A stretch of DNA of 32,528 bases from Actinomycetota bacterium (GTDB lineage Bacteria > Actinomycetota > Thermoleophilia > UBA2241): positions 1-32,528 of the forward strand of contig JAPLCM010000054.1 of the NCBI GenBank assembly GCA_026392275.1, read 5' to 3'. Positions 32,227 through 32,528 of the stretch are shown in pieces (within the stretch, counting starts at the first letter, position 1; every line of letters starts with the position of its first letter). Below the pieces are notes generated by a model that saw nothing but the letters and a program-made list of their open reading frames with translations, was not told the DNA's origin and did no database searches. The translations under genes and the position numbers were made by a program.

Positions 32227-32528
32227 TCAGGCCTCGGGGGCCGCCTCGTCGCCGGTCTTGGCCTCGTCGACCGCCTCAGCGGCTTCGACGATGTCCTCGG
32301 CCTCGTCGTCGGCCTTGCCGCCCGCCGGGAAGACGTCGTCGCTCAGGCCCAGTTCGGGCTCGTGCTCCTCGACGAACTCCTGGGCGGCCTCTGCGACGAT
32401 CTCGGCGGCCTCTTCGACGAGCGCCGCGTCTTCGAGTGCCTCGACAAGCTCGTCGACGGTCTCGGCGGCCTCGATCTCGGCGGCGACGATCTCGGCGGCG
32501 ATCTCGACGGCCTCGGCGGCCTCGGCGA
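32227..32528 (-). CDS. Acidic Ala/Glu/Val-rich C-terminal tail of a truncated ORF, probably 30S ribosomal protein S1
   Basis: Manual translation: AEAAEAVEIAAEIVAAEIEAAETVDELVEALEDAALVEEAAEIVAEAAQEFVEEHEPELGLSDDVFPAGGKADDEAEDIVEAAEAVDEAKTGDEAAPEA*. S1 assignment rests only on the common rpsA-coaE-uvrB order; no S1 domain is in the window. Confidence 0.4.
   Translation of the reverse strand, partial: AEAAEAVEIAAEIVAAEIEAAETVDELVEALEDAALVEEAAEIVAEAAQEFVEEHEPELGLSDDVFPAGGKADDEAEDIVEAAEAVDEAKTGDEAAPEA

Overview
High-GC bacterial chromosomal window. Its gene order (rpsA?-coaE ... uvrB ... uvrA-uvrC ... rapZ-yvcK-whiA ... gap-pgk/tpi-gpmI ... secG) looks actinobacterial or Firmicutes-like, but taxonomy is inferred from context only. 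Almost all credible genes are on the minus strand. In transcription order (high to low coordinate) they are: acidic C-terminal tail of a probable ribosomal protein S1; coaE; SLT lytic transglycosylase; uvrB; DUF2284-like Cys-rich protein; uvrA; uvrC; O6-alkylguanine alkyltransferase; rapZ; yvcK; whiA; a decayed GAPDH paralog on the opposite strand; a 1392-aa PPDK-like protein with a large unassigned N-terminus and no PEP/pyruvate barrel; gapA; an in-frame PGK-TIM fusion; gpmI; an oligopeptide-type SBP; secG; a second paralogous SBP; OppB/C/D/F-like transporter genes; a PpiC-type lipoprotein; and a partial LapA/DUF1049-like membrane protein. The best candidates for something new are the PPDK-like protein embedded in the glycolytic cluster, the PGK-TIM fusion with a 7-bp tandem repeat at its junction, and the eroded second gap gene between whiA and the PPDK-like gene. 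No CRISPR array, rRNA, tRNA or intact mobile element was recognised.
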